Shown: positions 25,605 to 34,935, numbered from the stretch's first letter. The stretch is DNA of 64,000 nt from Actinomycetota bacterium (GCA_005883215.1 VAYS01000015.1:22002-86001), one strand, 5' to 3'. The notes: generated from the sequence alone by a model not told the origin. Numbers and translations are program-made.

Positions 25605-26255
25605 AAGGACAGGAGGACCGATCGCGAGCTGCGACCGTTGGGGGGCGGTGATCCATCCGCGCCCCGCACCCGCCTGGAGGAGCGCTCGGAGGAGACCCGC
25701 CAGGCGCTGATCCAGGCGGCGCGCGAGCTGTTTGCCGAGCGCGGCTTCGCCGGCGTGGGCACGGAGGAGATCGTGCGCGCGGCGCGCATGACCCGCGGCG
25801 CGCTGTATCACCACTTCGAGAGCAAGGAAGACCTGTTCCGCGCGGTCTATGAGGACGTCGAGCGCGAGCTGGTCGAGCGGATCGGTACCGACGCGATGTC
25901 CGCCCCGGACCCGCTGCAGGCGCTGCGCGCGGGCGCCCGGGCCTTCCTTGACGCCTGCGAGGATCCGGCCGTCCAGAGAATCGCGCTGCTCGATGCTCCG
26001 TCGGTGCTGGGCTGGGAGCAGTGGCGCGAGATCGGGCTGCGCTACGGCTTCGGCCTCGTGCAGCAGACGCTGGAGGCGGCGATGGAAGCGGACATGCTCG
26101 AGCGCCAGCCGGTGCGTCCGCTGGCCCACCTGCTGCTGGGGTCGATAGACGAAGCCGCGATGCTCGTGGCCCGCGCCGACGACGGCGGCAAGACCAAACG
26201 CGAGGTGGCCGCGGCGGTCGAGCGGTTCCTCGACTCGCTGCGGCCCTCCGGCTGA
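25602..26255 (+). CDS. TetR/AcrR family transcriptional regulator
   Basis: A 217-residue repressor-type regulator. A basic N-terminal extension precedes the DNA-binding domain: RQALIQAARELFAERGFAGV, then GTEEIVRAARMTRGALYHHF, then ESKEDLFRAV. The last two hold the helix-turn-helix and the conserved YHHF. The remaining helices would bind a ligand and dimerise. The ATG overlaps the second arm of a tandem palindrome, so self-regulation is likely. A cytochrome P450 gene starts about 220 bases downstream on the same strand and is the natural second target. Confidence 0.92.
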   Translation: MKDRRTDRELRPLGGGDPSAPRTRLEERSEETRQALIQAARELFAERGFAGVGTEEIVRAARMTRGALYHHFESKEDLFRAVYEDVERELVERIGTDAMSAPDPLQALRAGARAFLDACEDPAVQRIALLDAPSVLGWEQWREIGLRYGFGLVQQTLEAAMEADMLERQPVRPLAHLLLGSIDEAAMLVARADDGGKTKREVAAAVERFLDSLRPSG

Positions 26256-26477
26256 TCCTCTCAGCGTCGCGCAGTCGCCTGGGCCGGATCCACTAGCGGC
26301 TGGACAACGTCCAGGTCTGAAGCGACGCCGCCCGCGCGCCGGCGGTCGCGCTCAACGCCGCCACCGTGGTGAGAGCGCAGGCGGCGTTCAGCGGGCGGCG
26401 CCCGCGGCGCACGAGGAGGACCATCGCGTGCAGGCTAAATGGCGGGGGCCCAGCGCCGGCTACGCTTCTCAGCGAGC

Positions 26478-27929
26478 ATGTCGTCGTTTGCCGGCCCGCC
26501 CCCGCTGAGCACCAATCCGCTGCGCAAGCTGGCCACTGACCTGCTGTCCGAGCGGGCGATCGACGTGCCCTTTCCCCCCGGCGAGACCCGGCCCAACCTC
26601 AGACGTACGCAGCGCTTTGCCCTCAACCCTCTCTTCCTGCTGCTCGAGGCCTACGAGCGCTACGGGCCTGTGTTCACCCTGCGCATCTTCCACGCCAACT
26701 CGGTGTTCATGCTCGGCCCGGATGCCAACCACTACATGGCGGTCTCCCACGCCGCGAACTTCTCTTGGCGCGAGGGTCACATGGGCGATCTGATCCCGTT
26801 CCTGGGTGACGGTCTGCTCACGATCGACGGCGACTTTCATCGCCGCTCACGCCGCGTCATGCTCCCCGCCTTTCACCACGAGCGGGTGGCCCGGGCCATC
26901 GAGGTGATGGCGCCAGAGATCGAGCGGGCGCTCGCCGGCTGGCGGGAGGGGGCGCGCGTGGACCTGTACGCGTGGACCCGTCGGCTGGCGATGCGGATCG
27001 CCATGCGCGCCCTGTTCGGGCTAGATCCCGACGGGGCGGCCGGGCGCATCAATCCTGCCGCCCTCTTCGAGCAGGCGCTGTCGTTCTACTCACGCGACTA
27101 CTTCCTCCAGGTCCTACGCGGTCCGCGCACGCCGTATGCGCAGATGCAGGCGGCGCGGGCCGAGCTCGACGGGGTGCTGTTCGAGGAGATCCGCCGGCGC
27201 CGGGCGACGGGCGAGCGGGGCGAGGACATCCTCAGCCTGCTGCTCGACGCTACCGACGAGGACGGCGACCACCTGTCCGAGCAGCAGATCCGCGACGAGG
27301 TGGTCACCCTGCTGTTCGCCGGCCACGACACGACGACCTCGACGGTGGCGTTCTTGTTTCACGAGCTGGCGCTTCACCCCGATGTCGTCGACCGCCTGGT
27401 TGCCGAGCAGGAGACGGTCCTCGGGGAGCGGTCGCCCCAGGCGGATGAGCTGATGGGCGGCCAGCTCAAGGAGCTCGACATGGCCCTGGACGAGACGCTG
27501 CGCATGTACCCCCCGGCATGGATCGGCCCTCGACGCTCGATCGAGAGCTTCGAGTTCGCCGGCGCGGTCGTCCCCGGTGGTGTACCGGTCAACTACTGCT
27601 CCTGGGCCAGCCACCACCTGCCCGGGGTGTTCCCCGATCCCGAGAGCTTTCGGCCCGAGCGCTTTACCCCAGAGGCCAAGGCGGCGCTGCCCAAGGGCGC
27701 CTACGTCCCCTTCGGCGGCGGATCGCGGATCTGCATCGGGATGCGCTTCGGCCAACTCGAGGTAAAGGTGATCGCCGCCAAGATTCTCGCCCGCTTCCGG
27801 TTGGAGCTGGCGCCCGGCTATCGCCTCTCGGTCCGCCAGATGCCGACCATCGGTCCGCGGGGCGGCATGCCGGTGATCGTCCGCGAGCGCCGGAGGTCGG
27901 CGGGGCGACCCCTGGCCGCCGCCGCCTGA
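26478..27929 (+). CDS. Cytochrome P450
   Basis: A 483-residue heme monooxygenase. The I helix has LLFAGHDTTTSTV, the K helix DETLRMYPP (ExxR), and the heme loop FGGGSRICIG with thiolate ligand C419. GPVFTLRIF and WREGHMGDLIPFLGDGLLT are like bacterial class CYP110 and related soluble forms; no membrane anchor is seen. ATG 26478 is preferred to ATG 26439 because it fits the family N-terminus, but neither has a clear ribosome site. No ferredoxin or reductase gene is nearby. Probably controlled by the adjacent TetR protein. Substrate is unknown. Confidence 0.93.
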   Translation: MSSFAGPPPLSTNPLRKLATDLLSERAIDVPFPPGETRPNLRRTQRFALNPLFLLLEAYERYGPVFTLRIFHANSVFMLGPDANHYMAVSHAANFSWREGHMGDLIPFLGDGLLTIDGDFHRRSRRVMLPAFHHERVARAIEVMAPEIERALAGWREGARVDLYAWTRRLAMRIAMRALFGLDPDGAAGRINPAALFEQALSFYSRDYFLQVLRGPRTPYAQMQAARAELDGVLFEEIRRRRATGERGEDILSLLLDATDEDGDHLSEQQIRDEVVTLLFAGHDTTTSTVAFLFHELALHPDVVDRLVAEQETVLGERSPQADELMGGQLKELDMALDETLRMYPPAWIGPRRSIESFEFAGAVVPGGVPVNYCSWASHHLPGVFPDPESFRPERFTPEAKAALPKGAYVPFGGGSRICIGMRFGQLEVKVIAAKILARFRLELAPGYRLSVRQMPTIGPRGGMPVIVRERRRSAGRPLAAAA

Positions 27930-27962
27930 TCGTTCTCCCGGCGGCCCCCGCGGGCCAGCGCG

Positions 27963-29477
27963 CTAGGACCTCAGCCCCGGCGAGGGTGCGGCCTCGCGGC
28001 CGCCGAAGTGGACCCGCAGGCGGCGGTGGCGATGGCGAAAGATGGCGGCGATCAGCGGCCGCACCAGGGTCGCCGACAGCGGCGGCCGGGGACAAAAGCG
28101 CACCCGATCACACAGCAACGTCCCGCCGGCCTCGGGGCGAAGGGTCCGCTCGTGCTCCCAATAGCGCTGGCTGAGCATCGGCGAGCGCTCTACGAAGCCG
28201 ACGCCCGGCTCCAGCCGGACCAGCGTGATGTCGTCGTAGTCGAACGGCAGCACGCCGCCCAGCAGCACCCACGAGCGACAGAGTCGCCGGCCCACCACCA
28301 CCGCGGCGAGGCCCCGCTCGCGCACGCGTGCCGGAGCGGTCATCGTCATCCACGGGCGCAGCTCGTCGTTGATTCCCTCGAAGGTCGTCACCCGGCTCCA
28401 GACCGCGCCCGCCGCCGCGTCAAGTCGCGAGCAGGTGACCACCTCGGCGCTGCCCGGGGGAGGCGCCCCGGTCTCGGCGCCGGCCGATTGGGGATCGCTC
28501 CCGGCGCCGGTCCGTGAGCGCGCCAGGTAGGGGTCGCGCCGACCCATCAGCCCGCGCGCTCCCGGCAGCGCCAGCGCCCCCATGCGCGCCCGGTCACGGG
28601 GCGAGAGTCCGCCCGTGCGGGCCGCCTCGATCAAGCCGACCCGCGCCTCGGAGTAGCGCCGCTCGCGCGTCAACCCAGCCGCCAGCGCCGCCAGGTCGCG
28701 CGCCCTGACCCGCCGGTAAAGCTCGTTGGGCACGAGCTGGCCGTGGCGCTCGTGGACCAGAAGCTGGGCCCGAGCTAGCTCGGCCACGTCCCCGCTCAGG
28801 GCGCCCGGCCGCCGTCGGTAGCGCACGACCGCCTCGGGCGCGAACACGAAGCCAGCTCCGCGCGCCGCCAGGCGCAACCACAGGTCCCAGTCCTCGGCGC
28901 GCGCGAGATCGCCGTCCAGGCCACCGGCCGCGGCCAGCGCGTCCGCGCGGATTATCGCGCTGGAGACGGGGATCGGATTGTGCTCGTACAGGCCGGTGAG
29001 CAGCGCGGTGCCCGCGTGCAGGCCAGGCGCGAGCTCGGGCCAGCGCTCTCCCGTGGGTCGGTCGTCGGGGCCCACGATCACCGCTCGCCCGAAGCACACG
29101 TCGGCGTCTGGGTGCTCATCCAGCGCCGCCAGGCGTGCGGCCAGGCTGCCAGGCTCCCACGTGTCATCGTCGTCGCACAGGGCGATCAGCTCGCCGCCGG
29201 CGTGCGTCAGCCCGGTAGCGCGCGCGGTGGCCAGTCCCCCCCGCCGCTCCCGGCGCACCACCCGGCAGCGCTCGAGGTAATCCTCGCCCAGCTCCAGCGG
29301 TTCGGCCGAGGCGTCGTCGACCACGATCAGCTCGGCGGGCGCCGGTTCCTGCTCGAGGATGCCGTCGAGGGTCTCGGCCAGGTAGGGCGCGAAGCCGTGG
29401 ACGGGAACGATGACCGAAACCGGCGCCCGCTTCCCCGTCGCCGCCCGATCGGTGCGCCGGCCGCGCTCGGCACTCAC
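27963..29477 (-). CDS. Glycosyltransferase family 2 fused to SRPBCC-like domain
   Basis: A 504-residue two-domain protein. Residues about 18-260 are a GT2 domain: VSVIVPVHGFAPYLAETL, ELIVVDDAS, GELIALCDDDDTWEPGSL, and the later AEDWDLWLRLAARG. After a linker, residues about 345-495 resemble an SRPBCC/START ligand-binding fold: EVVTCSRLDAAAGAVWSRV, then WMTMTAPARV, LPFDYDDITLVRLEPG and RYWEHERTLRP. This pairing is unusual. The GTG start overlaps the stop of the upstream lipoprotein gene as GTGA, so the two are probably made together. A role in surface glycan or glycolipid assembly is inferred. Confidence 0.8.
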   Translation of the reverse strand: MSAERGRRTDRAATGKRAPVSVIVPVHGFAPYLAETLDGILEQEPAPAELIVVDDASAEPLELGEDYLERCRVVRRERRGGLATARATGLTHAGGELIALCDDDDTWEPGSLAARLAALDEHPDADVCFGRAVIVGPDDRPTGERWPELAPGLHAGTALLTGLYEHNPIPVSSAIIRADALAAAGGLDGDLARAEDWDLWLRLAARGAGFVFAPEAVVRYRRRPGALSGDVAELARAQLLVHERHGQLVPNELYRRVRARDLAALAAGLTRERRYSEARVGLIEAARTGGLSPRDRARMGALALPGARGLMGRRDPYLARSRTGAGSDPQSAGAETGAPPPGSAEVVTCSRLDAAAGAVWSRVTTFEGINDELRPWMTMTAPARVRERGLAAVVVGRRLCRSWVLLGGVLPFDYDDITLVRLEPGVGFVERSPMLSQRYWEHERTLRPEAGGTLLCDRVRFCPRPPLSATLVRPLIAAIFRHRHRRLRVHFGGREAAPSPGLRS

Positions 29478-31153
29478 TCGGTCACCCGCGTCAGCGAGTA
29501 AGGGGCCAGGACCAGGGAGGCGGCCGCCAGCCGGCCGGCGCTGCGGCGAAGCGACCGCTCCCCCGCCACCGGGGTCGCGGGTTCGGCGTTCAGCTCGATG
29601 AAGGAGGCGGCGGACGCGGGCGTCTTGGACGTTCGGGTCAAAGGCGGCCCCGGTAGCCGGACCGCCAGCGGCGCCGAGCCGAGGTTGACGATTAGGACCG
29701 CGCGCCCACGGCCCCCGGTGGCCACCGCGCCCGACACCCCGCCCCCGGAATCCGGGCCGGGCCCCGTCACGGTCCCCGGGCCGGCGGCCGACGCGACGGC
29801 CAGACCCTGCACCTGGGTGGCCCCGTGCAGGAAGGCGAGCACCTCCCTCATCGCCACGCCGCTGGCGGACAGTCCCAGCGGCGGGGTGGGAGGGGGCCGG
29901 CGGACGGGCAGGTAGAAGCCGCCGGCCCGCGCCACCAGCGCGGTGGGGGGCGCTCCGAAGCCTAGCCCGTTGGCGTCGGCGAACAGCGCCCCGAATGGGC
30001 CGCTGGCCACCAGGGCATGCTCATCTGCCTGGGTGACGCGCGGCTCGCCCAGGAGCTCGAGGGCAAAGCTCGCCACCTGCAGTCCCTGGGTCCAGGTCCC
30101 GTGCACCGCGGCGCGGCGATCGAACAGGTTCCACTCGGTCAGCCAGGCGCCGACCCCGGGGGGCAGCGCGGACAGGCCCCCGGCGCGCAGCGTTTGGGTC
30201 GCCCGCGTGGGCGCCGCCAGGGCGGTAGCAGCGGCGCGGGGGCCAGCCGGTCGTTCGGCCAGGCCCAGCCCGGAGCCGAAGTAGGGGTGAAAGGTGATCG
30301 CGTCCTCGCCGCGCAGTGCGCCGAGCATCTGGGCGTTCCAGGCCGCCTCGCGCGCATCGGGGTGCTGGCCGGGAACGTCGACCGGCGTGTAGCCCACGGC
30401 GGCAACCTGGGCGCCGGGAAACCTCGCCTTGAGCGCGGCGATCCAGCGCGTCGCCTCCTGGCCGTAGTCGCGACCGCTTGAAAAGCGCTGCGCGTAGCGC
30501 GGCAGGTACAGCTCGTTGCCCAGCTCGATCCGCTCAATGGGCAGCGCCAACGCCGCGGCGGCCCGGAGCATGGCGAGCTGCTCGGGCAGGGTGGAGGTGA
30601 CCAGGTTGAGATCGAAGACCGGGACTGCGCCGGTCGCCCGCACCAGGCGGGCCCAGTCGGAAAGGGGGATCGAGACCGCCGCGCGCGCCGCCGCCAGCGC
30701 CGCGGGGACGGGCGGCGCGCCGGGACGCGCGCCCGTCGAGACGAAGGTCCCGGCCCGCCAATCCCAAAAGTTGGCCGTGGTGCCGCCGAACAGGCGCAGG
30801 GCCTGGGGACGGAGTCGAGCCACGGCGTCCACGAAGGCGGGGCTACGCCACAGCCCAGGCGGCGCGGTGATCGCCTCGCCGTTGAACCCCAAGAAGCCCG
30901 GAGGAAGCGCGCGCGGGGAGCCCACCGTCATCAGCTCGGCGGCCGGTGGGCCAGCCGCGGGGGGCGCGGGGCCGGTAGGGCCCGGCCGGGGGGCGCCGTG
31001 TCCGCCGCAACCGACCACCGAGGCACTTCCCGCGACGAGCAGGCACAGCGCCGCGGCCGGGCCGGCCAGGCGGGCGCGGGGCGCGCTAGCCCGAGCAGGC
31101 GATGCCGAAGTCGCGAACGTCGGTGTGGTCCGCGTAGCGCACGCGCAGCTCAA
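29474..31153 (-). CDS. Glycoside hydrolase-like lipoprotein (clan GH-A-like)
   Basis: A 559-residue exported protein. The only usable start is TTG 31153, which overlaps the upstream gene by 68 bases. An Arg-rich segment, the core LAGPAAALCLLVAGSASVVG and Cys in VVGC form a lipobox, so it is probably lipid-anchored. LGFNGEAI starts the barrel, IERIELGNELY offers an acid/base Glu, and WLTEWNLF offers the nucleophile, as in GH30/GH51/GH79-type enzymes. A C-terminal beta domain has VLIVNLGSAPLAVRLPG. It is coupled to the GT2-SRPBCC gene. The exact GH family and substrate are unknown. Confidence 0.72.
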   Translation of the reverse strand: MSCACATRTTPTFATSASPARASAPRARLAGPAAALCLLVAGSASVVGCGGHGAPRPGPTGPAPPAAGPPAAELMTVGSPRALPPGFLGFNGEAITAPPGLWRSPAFVDAVARLRPQALRLFGGTTANFWDWRAGTFVSTGARPGAPPVPAALAAARAAVSIPLSDWARLVRATGAVPVFDLNLVTSTLPEQLAMLRAAAALALPIERIELGNELYLPRYAQRFSSGRDYGQEATRWIAALKARFPGAQVAAVGYTPVDVPGQHPDAREAAWNAQMLGALRGEDAITFHPYFGSGLGLAERPAGPRAAATALAAPTRATQTLRAGGLSALPPGVGAWLTEWNLFDRRAAVHGTWTQGLQVASFALELLGEPRVTQADEHALVASGPFGALFADANGLGFGAPPTALVARAGGFYLPVRRPPPTPPLGLSASGVAMREVLAFLHGATQVQGLAVASAAGPGTVTGPGPDSGGGVSGAVATGGRGRAVLIVNLGSAPLAVRLPGPPLTRTSKTPASAASFIELNAEPATPVAGERSLRRSAGRLAAASLVLAPYSLTRVTE

Positions 31154-31943
31154 ACGGCCACGGTCCCGCGCACACGGAGGGGTTGGTGATCAGGTTGAGC
31201 GTCTTGACCGATCGCCCCGGCGTCGGGCGCCTAGGCCTGCCTCGCGCGCGGCGGCAGGCGCGCCCGCGCCGACCGGCCGGGCAGCGTCGACCACGCCGTC
31301 GCCGTCCGCCTTGGGCCGCCCGCCGGCGGGGCCCTCTAAGCCTGCGCGCGGCGCCCACGTTCACCGAGAGCTCGTCGAGGGTGACGGTCACGCCCGCAGG
31401 CACGGCCGGCACCGCCCCCGCGGGCAGCGGATCGGCGCGCAGCTCGTAGCCGTAGACGGGCCCGGCGACCGCCACCAACTGGCCGCGGCCCGAGTAGGTC
31501 ATCCCGGCCACGCTGACGACGACGATCACGTCGGCGAGGGCGCCGGCCGACGGGGGGGCCAGGAACGCCTGGATGGTGCCGTTGAAGGGAAAGGCACCGC
31601 CGGGGTAGGTGGCGGTGCCGCGGAAGCTCCCCGACGCCACCTGGCTGCTCTTCGGGCAGCGCGCCGGGTTGGCGGTGCTCGTGCAGCGCGCGGCGATGGT
31701 GCGGAGATCGAGGCGAAAGCCTCGGTACACGGCGAGCGTGATCCCCTTGGGGGACGTCCCGCCCAGGCCGGCCGACGAGCCGCTCCCGCTGACCACGATG
31801 TGCGACGGCGCCCCGGCCCGGTGGGGCTGGGCGATCGCGCTGCCCATCGGCGCGGTGTCGGCCGATGCCGGTGCCGTGGCGCCGACCATGACGGCGAACG
31901 CGGCGAGGAGCTGAGCGCGCGCCAATGCGCGCATCCGACCCAT
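31086..31943 (-). CDS. Secreted hypothetical protein
   Basis: A 285-residue protein with a signal peptide (MRALARAQLLAAFAVMVGATAPASA). The mature part is a beta-rich domain with three spaced cysteines (RCTSTANPARCP and the C-terminal regions), followed by an Arg/Gly-rich insert and a C-terminal piece with FELRVRYADHTDVRDFGIACSG-like ending. I do not recognise a named family; similar proteins are known to me only as uncharacterised actinobacterial exports. ATG 31943 is chosen because it starts the signal peptide. Its 3' end overlaps the start of the downstream lipoprotein gene. Confidence 0.65.
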   Translation of the reverse strand: MGRMRALARAQLLAAFAVMVGATAPASADTAPMGSAIAQPHRAGAPSHIVVSGSGSSAGLGGTSPKGITLAVYRGFRLDLRTIAARCTSTANPARCPKSSQVASGSFRGTATYPGGAFPFNGTIQAFLAPPSAGALADVIVVVSVAGMTYSGRGQLVAVAGPVYGYELRADPLPAGAVPAVPAGVTVTLDELSVNVGAARRLRGPRRRAAQGGRRRRGRRCPAGRRGRACRRARGRPRRPTPGRSVKTLNLITNPSVCAGPWPFELRVRYADHTDVRDFGIACSG

Positions 31944-31990
31944 GGCGTGGTTGTAGCAGAGGTGCCCACGGCGAACCAAGACGCCAATCG

Positions 31991-32023
31991 CCCGGCGTCG
32001 GACACCGCGTATCCGACGCCGGG
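31991..32023. repeat. Perfect 12-bp inverted repeat upstream of the GH5 gene
   Basis: CCCGGCGTCGGA at 31991-32002 is followed by 9 bases and TCCGACGCCGGG at 32012-32023. It lies in the 107-base divergent gap between the secreted hypothetical protein and the GH5 gene, 27 bases before GTG 32051. It could be an operator or a leader hairpin. Confidence 0.6.
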
Positions 32024-32050
32024 GGAGCGGCCCCGGGCTACCATGGCCCC

Positions 32051-34171
32051 GTGACGGCCAGGGGCCCCGGGAGACGCCTCGCGCTGCTGGCGGCGGCCGC
32101 GTTCGCGGCCCTCGCGACGGCCGCGCTCCCCGCCCGCGCGGCCGGGGGCGAGGAGCCGGCTCGCCCGCTGTCCTTCCTGCGCGTGGGCCCCGCCAGCGGC
32201 CCGTCGAACCTGCCCCAGATCGTCGATCAGGGCGGGCGGCCGGTGCTGCTGCGCGGCGTCAACGTCGACGGCATCGTCGACTACTGGCTGCCCGATCCCA
32301 ACGCCACCGACGGCCTGAGGACCCCGTACCCGATCGATCCCGCCGCCTACGCCGGGGGCGCCTGCCCGCCGGACGAGCCAGCCGTCGAGGGGGTGAGGGT
32401 GTGCGACTTCGACTTTTCCCAGATGCGTCCGCTGGGCTTCGACAACGTGCGCCTGAACCTCTCCTGGAGTCTGCTCGAGCCTCAGCCCGGCCAGATCTCG
32501 GGCGCCTACCTCGACCGCATCGCCCAGATCGTCGACTGGGCGCGCGCGCAGGGAATCTATGTGGTGCTGGACATGCACCAGGACGCCTGGAGCAAATACA
32601 TCTACTCGGGCGACGGCCAGGCTCCAAGCCAGGCGTGCGTGGGCGACTTTCAACCCATAAGGGGCTACGACGGAGCGCCGCGGTGGGCCAGCCAGCACTA
32701 CAGCCCCGCCTGCGCCCTGCACGGCGTGCGCGAACTCGACCCGGCGGTGGCCGAGGACTTTCAGAACCTATACAACAATACGGCCGCCCCGAACACCGAC
32801 GGCGTCCGGCTCCAGGACGACTACGCCCACGCGATGTTGGCCCTCGCGCAGCGCTTCGCGGGCGACCCCACGGTCGCGGGATATGAGGTGATCAACGAGC
32901 CCTCCCCCGGCCTGAACCCGACGCCGTCGGCGATGGACGCCACCGAGCTGTTCCCGTTCTACGCCAAGGTCGTCGACACCGTGGTCCACGACGTGCCGGC
33001 CTTCCGTCAGCTGTTCTTCATCGAGCCCAACACCGAGCGCGACGTCACCGACAACAGCGCGATCGTCACCCCGTGGTCGGCCTACAGCGCCTATCCCAAT
33101 GTGGTCTACGCGCCCCACATCTACACGGGCGTGTTCACGCTCGACCAGCAGGTCGCCTCCCAGCGCTTCTTCCCCTCCGACGGCGGCTACAACAGCGCGA
33201 TCGCCGACGCCAAGGCGCTCGGCCTGCCGCTGTGGGTGGGCGAGTTCGGCAACAACCCCGCCGACGACGAGACGATCCTGCGCAACCACTACGCGCTCCA
33301 GGACAAGGACGGCCTGGGTGGGACCCTGTGGCTGTGGAAGGAGAACGCCAACGACGTCAACGCCACGGTCTTCTGGGGCATCTACGGACCGCCCTTCGGG
33401 CCAGGCGCGCCCCAGCCCAAGCGCATCAAGTTCGTCGACCGCGCCTATCCACTGGCCACGGCGGGGACGCTGCAGAGCCTGAGCTACGACCCCGACCACA
33501 GCGGCTTTGACCTGCGCGCGAGCTCAGGGCCGGTGAGCTGTGGGGACCGCGCCCATGCGACGCTGGTGTTCGTCCCCGCCGGCGCACCGGGCGAGATCCG
33601 CGCCGACGGGGCCGCGGTCGAGGTGTTCAGCCGCGGCCCGGCGCGCGAGGCCTACGTCTACCCCGACGGCGGCCCGTATCGGGTCTACCTCGGCCCGGCC
33701 GGCACCAGCACGCCCACCTGCGTCGTCGGGGCCGGCGCGGCCGGCGCCACCGTGGTGGCGTCGGGTGCCGCGGCGGAGAAACTGCTGGCCAAGTACCTCT
33801 CGCTGCGGCTCCCCTCGGGTCGACGCTGCCTCAGCCGGAGGAAGCTGAGCATCCACCTGCGCCCGCGGCGGGGCGCCCGGATCGAGCAAATCAAGGGGTA
33901 TGTGAATGGCCGCCCCTGGCGGATCCGACGCCGTGGAAGGGGGACCAACGTGGCTCTGACCGGACTGCCGTTCGGCACCTTCCGAGTCCGCTTGGTGGTG
34001 CGGTTGCGCGTGCACGGGCGGCGTCTGCGTCTAACCACCATCCGCAACTACCGGACGTGCCGCGCGCGCCGCCGCGGCGCCAAGCGCCACAAGGGCCGAC
34101 GCCGCGCCCGCCCGCCCGCAGACCACCGCCGCGCCGCGCCGCGCTTGTCGCAGGCGCGGATGGGCATCTAG
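32051..34171 (+). CDS. Secreted GH5 glycosidase, endoglycoceramidase-like
   Basis: A 706-residue exported enzyme. GTG 32051 begins a signal peptide (RRLALLAAAAFAALATAALPARA). The barrel shows VLLRGVNVDGIVDYW, PLGFDNVRLNLSW, YVVLDMHQDAWSKY, YEVINEPSPG with the acid/base Glu, and LPLWVGEFGNN with the nucleophile Glu. The DMHQD and INEPSPG patterns fit endoglycoceramidase-type GH5, which cut oligosaccharides from glycolipids. After the barrel come a beta domain and a basic C-terminal domain with two cysteines (RRCLSRRKL and NYRTCRA). Its stop overlaps the convergent fdhD gene by 4 bases. A glycolipid substrate is inferred. Confidence 0.85.
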   Translation: MTARGPGRRLALLAAAAFAALATAALPARAAGGEEPARPLSFLRVGPASGPSNLPQIVDQGGRPVLLRGVNVDGIVDYWLPDPNATDGLRTPYPIDPAAYAGGACPPDEPAVEGVRVCDFDFSQMRPLGFDNVRLNLSWSLLEPQPGQISGAYLDRIAQIVDWARAQGIYVVLDMHQDAWSKYIYSGDGQAPSQACVGDFQPIRGYDGAPRWASQHYSPACALHGVRELDPAVAEDFQNLYNNTAAPNTDGVRLQDDYAHAMLALAQRFAGDPTVAGYEVINEPSPGLNPTPSAMDATELFPFYAKVVDTVVHDVPAFRQLFFIEPNTERDVTDNSAIVTPWSAYSAYPNVVYAPHIYTGVFTLDQQVASQRFFPSDGGYNSAIADAKALGLPLWVGEFGNNPADDETILRNHYALQDKDGLGGTLWLWKENANDVNATVFWGIYGPPFGPGAPQPKRIKFVDRAYPLATAGTLQSLSYDPDHSGFDLRASSGPVSCGDRAHATLVFVPAGAPGEIRADGAAVEVFSRGPAREAYVYPDGGPYRVYLGPAGTSTPTCVVGAGAAGATVVASGAAAEKLLAKYLSLRLPSGRRCLSRRKLSIHLRPRRGARIEQIKGYVNGRPWRIRRRGRGTNVALTGLPFGTFRVRLVVRLRVHGRRLRLTTIRNYRTCRARRRGAKRHKGRRRARPPADHRRAAPRLSQARMGI

Positions 34172-34935
34172 CCCGCGACCCGCTCGGGCGCGGAATAGAC
34201 GTTCACGCGCCCGGCGCGGGCAAAGCCGGCGAGGGTCAGGTTGCGGTCGCGCGCCAACTCCACCGCCAGAGACGACGGCGCGCCCACGCCCACGAGCACG
34301 CGCGCGCCGGCGCGCACCGTCTTGGAGACGAGCTCGAACGAGAGGCGACCGCTCACGCACATGACGCTCCCGGCGAGGGGGAGCCGGGCGTCGAGCAGGC
34401 AGCGGCCGACCACCTTGTCCAGGGCGTTGTGCCGACCCACGTCCTCGCGCAGCAGCTCGAGTTCGCCGCCCAGGGAGAACACGGCGGCGGCGTGCAGCCC
34501 GCCGGTCCGCTGGAAGGTCGGCTGGCGCATGCGCTCCGGTAGGCCGGCGAGCACTCCCCGTTCCACCACCGGGCCGGGCTCGAGCTCGGGGCAGTCGAGC
34601 GCCAGCTGCTCGAGCGCCCCCTTGCCGCACACCCCGCAGGCCGACGAGGAGTAGAACGGGCGCGCCGCGGGCTGGGCCTCGAGCGGACCGGTGACGTCGA
34701 CGGCATTGGCGGCGAGATCCTCGGGGGGCCCGAGCTCGGGCGCCCGGGTGATCAGGCCCTCGGTGTAGAGCAGTCCCGCGGCCAGCTCTTCGTCTTGTCC
34801 GGGCGTACGCATGGTGACGGTGAACGGGACACCATCCACCATGAGCTCCAGGGGTTCCTCGACGGCGACCTGGTCGAGCTCGCCGTCGCGTTCCACGGTG
34901 GCGTACATGCCGCGCTTGCGCACCGAGGCGGCCAT
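34168..34935 (-). CDS. fdhD: Formate dehydrogenase accessory sulfurtransferase FdhD
   Basis: A 255-residue protein that transfers sulfur to the molybdenum cofactor of formate dehydrogenases. VEEPLELMVDGVPFTVTMRTPGQDEELAAG is the N-terminal signature region and SSSACGVCGKG holds the two redox cysteines that carry the persulfide. EDVGRHNALDKVVG and VCVSGRLSFELVSK follow as in other members. ATG 34935 gives the usual family length. No formate dehydrogenase gene is in view, so its client lies elsewhere in the genome. Confidence 0.94.
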   Translation of the reverse strand: MAASVRKRGMYATVERDGELDQVAVEEPLELMVDGVPFTVTMRTPGQDEELAAGLLYTEGLITRAPELGPPEDLAANAVDVTGPLEAQPAARPFYSSSACGVCGKGALEQLALDCPELEPGPVVERGVLAGLPERMRQPTFQRTGGLHAAAVFSLGGELELLREDVGRHNALDKVVGRCLLDARLPLAGSVMCVSGRLSFELVSKTVRAGARVLVGVGAPSSLAVELARDRNLTLAGFARAGRVNVYSAPERVAG

